This document shows positions 56,954 through 64,000 of a stretch of 64,000 nt of DNA, one piece after another. The notes under the pieces are model-generated. The model was not told the origin of the DNA, did no database searches, and worked only from the letters and a program-made list of their open reading frames with translations. The stretch comes from Citrus sinensis. Lineage: Eukaryota > Streptophyta > Magnoliopsida > Sapindales > Rutaceae. The translations under genes and the position numbers were made by a program. The DNA lies in NCBI RefSeq assembly GCF_022201045.2, contig NC_068563.1, forward strand, positions 25,331,001 to 25,395,000, written 5' to 3'. Numbering within the stretch: position 1 is the stretch's first letter; every line of letters begins with the position of its first letter.

Positions 56954-59900
56954 AGCTTAGCTCATAATTTGATTTGCAAAAACAAAGTTTCCAAACAACA
57001 TTATTGCCTATATGATTTCAACATGTTCGTGTCTTCGTGGTGTTTCTCTAGTGTGGATGTAGAGTTTACAGCTATCGTCTTGTAATTTAGGAAACAACTT
57101 TTTTTTTCCACTCTTTTTTCCACTCTTTATTTGCTCCCCAGTTCGAGTCACTCTTTATTTGCTCCCCAGTTCGAGTCGCTGGGAAGTTGCCTTTGTTGGG
57201 AGAACCTGTGCCTCTCGGTTCGAGCGGAGACTTCTAGTCTGGGTTGTGGTACGGGCTTAAAGGTGTCTCCCACAGTTGGGGCCCTCCCTAGTCTGGGTTG
57301 TGGTACGGGCTTAAAGGTATCTCCCACAGTTGGGGCCCTCCCCAGGATACCTCGTGGTCAAAACAAAAAAAAAAATAAAGCTATGGCTATGTTGGAACAG
57401 ATTTATGGTGAAACACGAATCTTAGTCACACACGTAAAGTGATAAATAAAAAAAAAACTCATTATAACTTTGATCATGTGGTTGTGAAGGGATGCTCTAC
57501 CTTAGATCAACTCCAATATAGTCAAACCCTTATGATAATAAATAGATAATCATTTATTAACTAGTAAATGGATGATCAATTGCTTGATGGATAATTGGAC
57601 CAATCAACTGGAGAGAACTTAGAGTTTTAGAGGCAAAAATTTAATTATTATTTTTTTATGAATAAAAGTTTCGGATTAGAATTATCTTATAATCTGATAT
57701 CCTCCTAATAAAAAATACAGGTGAGTGATTGATAGTTAATAAATAAAGAAAAAGCAAAAGTTAAATCATACTCATACACTATCATTTAAAGACACATGGC
57801 ACAAGATCTTTAAAAGCTCATGATAACTCAGATCAGGAGAGGATATTTATCTGTTTCAATCATTGTTAAATTTACGCCCAATAACTATAAGTGAAAAGAA
57901 TACCTACATCCCCAAGGTTTGAGAAATAGTCATGTAGATCCTAAGTTTTCAATAAAAAATATCAAGACCCCCTTTTAACTATAATACCCTTTGATTCTAT
58001 TAACTCAAAAAATTTGACTCCAATGTTTTATAATAAATATGCATAATATTAAAATAAGTGTAACAATGTATACATTTTAAAATAATTTCAATATTTAGAA
58101 AAATATTTTAACACTTTAAAATCTTATATTATATTAAGTTAAATACTTAAATTAAATTTTATAATAAATAGAAACATAACATTAAAATAAATACGCAAAA
58201 ATTTAAATTATTTTTGATATTATAGAAAATAATTTTAATGCCACTAATACATTACATATATTTTATTAATTGTGAAATCTATTTAGCCCAAAGATTTATT
58301 TAAAATTTTTATAATAAATACAAATATTTTATTAACATAAATATAATAATTTACATTTTAAGAATTTATTTTATATATTAAAAAATATTCTAATATTATT
58401 AGTTTACAAGATAAATTTAACCATTTAAATTATATTTATATTTATTAAAAAATTTAAAATTAATTTTTTAAATTACTATCTACTAAGTATATTATAATTA
58501 AAAGAAAATATGTTATCCTTTATTAAAAACTTAAAGATTTACATGATTATTTCTCAAACCTTTAAGATCTAAGTCTCTTTTTTTCCTAACTCAAATGTCT
58601 TAGCATTACGTAGATGGAGTTTGGTGATTGTCCACGGACAGCTGTTGTCAATTGTTGATGGTGATTGACATTTAACATTCGTATTTTTATCAATAATTAA
58701 TTATGAAATAATATGAAAATTTTCTTTTATAATGTAAAGTCATAATGAACATTAGTAATTTTATAATCTCTAAATTTCTTTTATAATGTAAAGTGATAGC
58801 TGCATAAATTTAACTTCTTGGTGCGCGGGCCATAGAGGTAGTAATTTTAATGTGAAGTGATCATGAATATTAGAATTTTATAATCTTCAGTCTTTTTCTT
58901 TATCTTTTTTTAATATAAAGTGATAGCTACACATATATTTGTCTTCCTGGAGCACAGGCCTGTGGCCGTAGAAATTTAAGTCTGAATTGGTACATCATTT
59001 GATTTAAAATAAACGGATTTGGGTATAAAAGCATTGATTCAATTAATAAATGAGTCTCATTTAATAAAATAAATGAGTCTCGTTTAATAAATAAATTATT
59101 CGAGTTCAATGATTTGTTTAACAAATTACTTATGTCTTTTAATAATTTCCAAAAATTAGAATTATTTTTGTTAAAAAATAAAAAATTCTATATAATATTC
59201 AAGTGATATTATATATTGCTTTAAGTTAAATTGAAAATAAAATTTAAGTTAAACAAATTGATTCGTTTGTTTGTTTATTAAATGGGTTGATTATGAATCT
59301 TGATACTATGATTCTTTTAATATAAAAAAGTTGAATCTAGATTTATCAAATTTTGACTCAATTTATTTAGATTGGAGGTATTGACACCTCTCCTTAATCC
59401 TTACAAAATTTTGATCACTTATAAAAATGCCCTTTTCATTCCCCATTTACCCCTTCTTATAAACCCAACAAAATAAGATTCTTTACAAAATATTTTCAAA
59501 ATCATCATATGCTGATTAACAGTCCCTTAAAAAAGATGGAATAGTAATGCAACAATGGTTTCTTAATTTTAGCTTCTCTTTCTCCTTTCAAAATTCTCTT
59601 TTAATCTGAATAATCCTCAAGTTTGTTATTAATATCTTCCTTTCGTTGTTAAATTCTTATTCTAATATTTATTTATTTATTTATTTTTCAATGTTCGATA
59701 TTGATCTGAATATTGGAAGTGAAAGCTTTAAAATGTTTTAACATCAAAAACAGCCAATAGCCAACAACTGATTCAATTTTGGGTTACATTTGTAAATACA
59801 AATAAAAGGTACTCTATTAGGAGTTTGAAGGGGCACCAATAGCTCCGCTCTTTATTTAAATTAGACGCAAGTTCCACGCACCCACTCAAATTACCATCCA

Positions 59901-61140
59901 GTAGGTCCAATTTAGAAAGGTTAAGTTGAACACTAATTATTATTATTATTATTATTATTATTACTTTATCGTTTTTTTATTGACTTGCCCAGTCCATTGA
60001 AAAAATAAAGATTTTAAATAAAGATGTGAACTATTGTGAAAGTGTTGTGTAATATTAGTAAGAAAAAATAAAATAAAATAAATGTAACATGCTATATGCA
60101 CTTAGATTTCTTTCTCTCCTGCCGTCCTAGTCACCTTCGATCGTGATGATGAAAAATTTGATTAACAGTGAATTAGAAGATAGAAATGTGGATTCTCCAC
60201 TGTATAATAAGTCAGGGTTTGTTTGACATATAACAGTAAATACGTAAATAGAAATGTGCAAAATAAAAGAAAAAAATCAAGACAACTCCAATTACGAAAT
60301 GCTAACCTAAAGTGGCTTTGTAAAATAAATTAGAGAGCCATTATGCATGAAATTTTTACACAACAAAATACCATAGAATTTAAAATTTGACGTATCAATC
60401 GATAATGCAAAACAACGAAATGTTGGACTCAATTTTGGATTCACCATGAAATTACTTTTTTTTAATTGTTTCCTTCTATTTTGAATGAATTTCTCTTGGT
60501 TTCATCATATATATCGATGACGGCCACCAAAACTACCACTTTACTAAACCTCCCTTTAAACTAAAATAGCAAACAGTAATATACGATACTATAAAATTCT
60601 TAAATGATGAGGCACAAAACTTGGTTGAATTGATTTTGTTACAGTCTTCTCATAAGTCTTGCTGGTATATTATATTTTTGTTTAATACTAAAATTTATTA
60701 GATTGTAATGTTTAAAAAAGAAAAAAAATTACTGGATTGCAATATTTGGAATCTCCATTTGATTATATAGTTAAATAGAAAATGTGATGGCTAAACTAAT
60801 AGAAATTAAAATATTGTGCGAGCGGTCATTTCGTAACTTTACCATCCCTAATCCCTATATTATTGATTCATATCACAGAGGATATTGAGTTAAACTGTAA
60901 TTTACCCTGACAACTTTTGTTGTTTTTTATTTTTTTTTGTTAACCGAACGATAAAGTGGTTCATATCAGCAATATGCATCCTATCGAAAAGATAAGCAGC
61001 ACATTCATTACAAGCTTCAAGCTAGTTAGCTGGAATCAATATACAAAGTTGAAACCTATGCAAAAAAGATACTCGACACATTCATTACAAGCTCTAAGCT
61101 AGTTAGTTGGAATCAAACGTACAAAGTTCAAAGATATGCA
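56555..61140 (+). repeat. segmental duplication, right copy
   Basis: Colinear with 36756-41340, starting in the UGT C-terminus and ending near the CAAGCTAGTTAG block. It differs by containing a SINE-like insertion near 57.12-57.38 kb and lacking the MITE found at 37385-38093. No other gene lies within it. Confidence 0.85.
57122..57378 (+). mobile_element. tRNA-derived SINE-like element with internal tandem duplications
   Basis: GTTCGAGTC box-B-like segments occur in the T-arm-like context CCCCAGTTCGAGTCGCTGGG. A GC-rich body and an A-rich 3' tail follow (AAAACAAAAAAAAAAATAAAG near 57360-57380). Two internal duplications are perfect or nearly so: a 28-bp unit at 57122 and 57150, and a 54-bp unit at 57234 and 57288. 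This GC-rich island is absent from the paralogous position in the left duplicate. No clean target duplication was seen. Confidence 0.6.
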
Positions 61141-61455
61141 AAATACTGCTTCTCTACTGGTATCTTGAAAGTTACCAAAACAGCAGAAGCTGCCAGCATA
61201 CTTGACCTAAATCCAACCAGTGCAATCACATTCTTTGAAGTGCATATAACATAGTGATAAGCTAATGCTTTCAGAATTTTTGAGATATCAATACTCAGCT
61301 TAAGTTCAGTCACAAGATCCTCCACAAAAGCATCAATAAACTTGTCGATTGGTATAATGTGAGATATATGGGCCGAGCCCATTCATCAAAACTACTTATT
61401 TTTTCTCCAAACCGTTGAGCCATTGGTAATTCCAGAACCATAATATCAAATTCAG
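61128..61455 (-). pseudogene. unidentified coding remnant, copy 1, interrupted by a MITE
   Basis: Minus-strand segments read IIPIDKFIDAFVEDLVTELK, LSIDISKILKALAYH, and, one frame over, MAQRFGEKISSFDEWAR. The left part of the remnant continues across the MITE at 62197-62310 (IIDQFMTCNKDLMNDGYF). The family is not recognised. A second, uninterrupted copy lies at 62620-62950 with the same words (FVHIIPTDKFIGVFVKDLVT, ESLDEWARLIF). Confidence 0.5.
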
Positions 61456-62189
61456 ACTTTAGAGCTGGCAAAACTTGACACGATCCGATTATCTGATACG
61501 AACATGACATAAATAAATAGATATAGGTCTTTGAATTTAACACGATTATTAAATGAGTTGGGTCCGGATCGACACGATTTTTTTTGTGTCGGGTTAGGGT
61601 TAAAGTTCTTGACCCATTTACCCGATCAATGACCCGATAATATTTTCTATTTCAAAATAATTTGTAGGCTCTTGTTATTAAAACTCAAATATTAGAGATG
61701 ATCATCTCTTTTATTTTTATTTTTGAAAAGATGAATATAAACACAATATTTTATTTATAAAATTTTATATACATTTAAAGCTTCAATAATGTAAATGTGT
61801 AAAATATTGTTGGACATATTTATTTTATAATATCGATATATAATATAATATAATATTTTATATATATATATATATATAATTTCAATAGTGTAATTGTGTA
61901 ATATTTTGATAGATTTGTACATTTTATAATATCGATAAATTATGTATGTATTTATGTATGCACGACAATGTGTAAATGTTTGATGTAAATTTTGTTTAAT
62001 ATATAGATATTAAGCGGGTTATTGGATAACCCGATTATTTTTCCGTATCGGGTTTAGGTCTCAATATTTTGACACAATTATTAAATAGGTCGGGTTTGGG
62101 TCGACCTAAATTTGACACTACATGAAACTAACACGACATGAAACTAACACGACACGAACACGATCTGATGACCTATTTTACCAGCTCTG
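61456..62189. mobile_element. hAT-like MITE, copy 2, with target duplication
   Basis: Termini AGAGCTGGCAAAACTTGACAC and TTTTACCAGCTCTG are inverted repeats. AATTCAG flanks the element at 61449-61455 and 62190-62196. The uninterrupted paralogue near 62805-62830 shows the corresponding site with a single copy, confirming an insertion. The 7-8 bp duplication and CAGAGCTGG termini fit the hAT superfamily. It contains a (TA)n tract near 61857-61880. Confidence 0.85.
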
Positions 62190-62619
62190 AATTCAGTAAT
62201 GATACATCATTACGCTATCAACATTCTGAAAATAGCCATCATTCATTAAATCTTTGTTGCAGGTCATAAATTGGTCGATGATATTCATGGTTATATGTTC
62301 TAGATATTAAGGATTGTAAATTGGTCGACAATGTGTAAATGTTTTGCTGGCATGTTGTATTCTTCTTTAATAAAAATTATTAGATTGTAATGTTTGAAAT
62401 AAAAATTATTGGGTTGTTAATATTTGGAATCTCCATTTGATTATTGAAAATCAAAATTTGCTTTCAAAGGCTACAAGAGAAGGATATTTATATTAGTAGT
62501 AAATATCCTAAACCATGAACAAAAAGGAAAATAAAGTTATAAACTAAAAAAAAAATAAAAATCCTAAACCTTAATTAATAAGGAAATTAATCCTAAAATA
62601 ATATAAATTCCTACTCTAC

Positions 62620-62950
62620 ATTAGATATCAACACTTAGCTTTAAGTTCAGTCACAAGATCCTTCACAAAAACACCAATAAACTTGTCGGTTGGTATAATG
62701 TGAACAAATTTAGCAAAGATGAGGCGAGCCCATTCATCCAAACTTTCTTGTTTTTCCTCTGAATCGTGTTTCTTCGCTAGTTGAGCCATTGGTAATTCCA
62801 ATCATAATTTCAAATGCAATAATGATACACCCAATCATTATGCTATCAACAGTCTCAAAATAGCCATCATTCATTAAATCTTTGTTAAAGGACATAAATC
62901 AGTCGAAGATATTCATGATTACATGTTCAAAATACGGAGGATAAAGTACA
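62620..62950 (-). pseudogene. unidentified coding remnant, copy 2
   Basis: A tandem paralogue of the 61.1-62.3 kb remnant without the MITE. Minus-strand text includes MNDGYFETVDSIMIGCIIIA and LDEWARLIFAKFVHIIPTDK in different frames, so frameshifts exist. No family was recognised. Its use here is as the empty-site reference for the hAT-like MITE. Confidence 0.45.
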
Positions 62951-63865
62951 TCCTCTAAAAGCTCTTATACACAAATCTAACCGTCAAACCGATACTAATC
63001 TAACAATCTACTATTTCCCACACTATTTTAATTCCCTTCAATATTTCAATAAATACATCCTCAAACATTAAAATGTAGATCTCGATAATGAGCATGGCCG
63101 GCTATTTAGAGGTTTTCCAAAAAATTATGAAGAAGAAAAAAAATGGAATAGAAAAAATAATAATCTTCGCCCACCCAAAACTATGGCATGCAATACGTGA
63201 CCTAGTATATTTATAACAAAAAATCATCTCTCACAGACACAGCATTCATGATAATTGCACTAGCAGGTTGGTTGAGCTTGTCAAAAGCACAAACGTAAAT
63301 ATTATTATTATTTTTGTTGCCAATGATAATTTTTACATAGCAAGACAAAGGAGAAAAAATGGAAAGAAAAAAACATATAAACCCAACAGATTATATTCAC
63401 AAAGGGTGGGAATATTTTCACCTCACGAATTGTGTGAATCCACCATTTTCTAAAAATTATTATTTACAAAAAATTAATATTATTTAGAAAAGAAAAATTT
63501 TAAACAATTAATTAATTTAATCTTTCTCAGGATTAACTCTTCGCTTACACAACTTTGCCAAGACCCCATTATTTATTAAGGGCCTCAAATTTATGTTAAA
63601 CATGTTGTTTTATATTTTAAAATATGTAAATGCCTATAATATAGCTATCTCTATTGAACATTATAATTAATGGATTTGGATTTAGTGATCAGTAGATTTT
63701 TTTACTAACTTCTTAAAAAGATACAATTAGTAATTATTTAATAAGAAACATAAAACTAAATAAATCTTAATCATACATTGCTATACATACATGTGTGACA
63801 AAAAATATATAAAGAGTTGAATACTGATCAATTGATTATTGAATCCAAATCCTTAATTAATAGGG
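62951..63865. other. AT-rich intergenic region
   Basis: No gene or recognised repeat apart from A/T runs. Confidence 0.35.
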
Positions 63866-64000
63866 AAATTATCATTGCACCATCTTTATTTTGCTTTATG
63901 TTCATCCAACCACTATAAAATTTTAACACGTACTTTACACCATCTTTCTTTTCACATTTGTATCAACTAACTACTTTTGCATTAACACTATTAAATAATT
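63866..64000. repeat. left end of a dispersed AT-rich element, cut by the window edge
   Basis: GGGAAATTATCATTGCACCA, CATCCAACCACTATAAAATT and TTGTATCAACTAACTAC followed by TATTAAATAATT match, in order and spacing, the left edge of the repeat at 26268-26405. The element presumably continues beyond 64000. Confidence 0.6.

Noticed and set aside
57150..57177. Possible tRNA gene because of CCCCAGTTCGAGTC
   Set aside because: Only a T-arm-like piece exists, duplicated in tandem. There is no acceptor stem or anticodon arm, and a SINE interpretation with an A-rich tail fits better.
61128..61382. D-type cyclin C-terminal domain suggested by VGFRSSMLAASAVLVTF
   Set aside because: The resemblance is limited to a hydrophobic helix; no cyclin box residues or tandem context support it, so it was left unidentified.

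Overview
The window is nuclear DNA of a dicot plant. Its genes are split by AT-rich GT-AG introns, and retroelements and MITEs are common. Three copies of a flavonoid 1,2-rhamnosyltransferase-like glycosyltransferase, closest to the citrus enzyme family as I know it, point to Citrus or a near relative. The species call is an inference; the plant assignment is secure.

The left part (about 1-24.4 kb) is the conserved gene region. It holds a decayed SAUR auxin-response gene (2.0-2.8 kb), a 14-exon HDA9-type class I histone deacetylase (3.55-9.07 kb, minus strand), and, divergent from it across a short shared promoter, a small COX7a-like subunit of mitochondrial cytochrome c oxidase (10.3-10.6 kb). 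Next come the splicing factor BUD31/G10 (13.7-15.1 kb), a convergent 884-residue zf-XS/XS-domain protein (15.8-19.5 kb, minus strand) and a RAB6-interacting-golgin-like DUF662 protein (23.1-24.2 kb). Splice sites were read base by base, and all five genes give continuous products of family-typical length.

The middle (24.4-51.7 kb) is dominated by repeats and dead genes. It holds fold-back AT-rich repeats, a palindromic TRIM retroelement (27.27-28.10 kb) made of one complete and one truncated copy in opposite orientation, and an X8-domain pseudogene. A 5.0-kb Ty1/copia element (30.6-35.7 kb) is inserted inside the first exon of a REM/B3 gene. PPR fragments, a C-terminal glycosyltransferase fragment, and a 42-47 kb cluster of inverted modules built around a palindromic motif related to GAAGTATACTTC follow.

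The right part (51.7-64 kb) is a tandem glycosyltransferase array: one pseudogene with the donor-binding box largely deleted (52.2-53.3 kb) and one intact intronless gene (55.6-56.95 kb). Both are preceded by fragments of a tRNA isopentenyltransferase gene. The 3' flank of the 36.8-kb fragment (to about 41.3 kb) and that of the intact gene (to about 61.1 kb) are diverged copies of one roughly 4.5-kb segment, so the array grew by segmental duplication. Insertions of hAT-like and other MITEs differ between the copies.

The intact genes do not form one pathway. HDA9 (chromatin), BUD31 (splicing), COX7a (respiration), the XS protein (probably RNA-related) and the golgin-like protein (trafficking) are ordinary neighbours; the glycosyltransferase is the specialised-metabolism gene. 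I saw no tRNA or rRNA gene and no CRISPR array.
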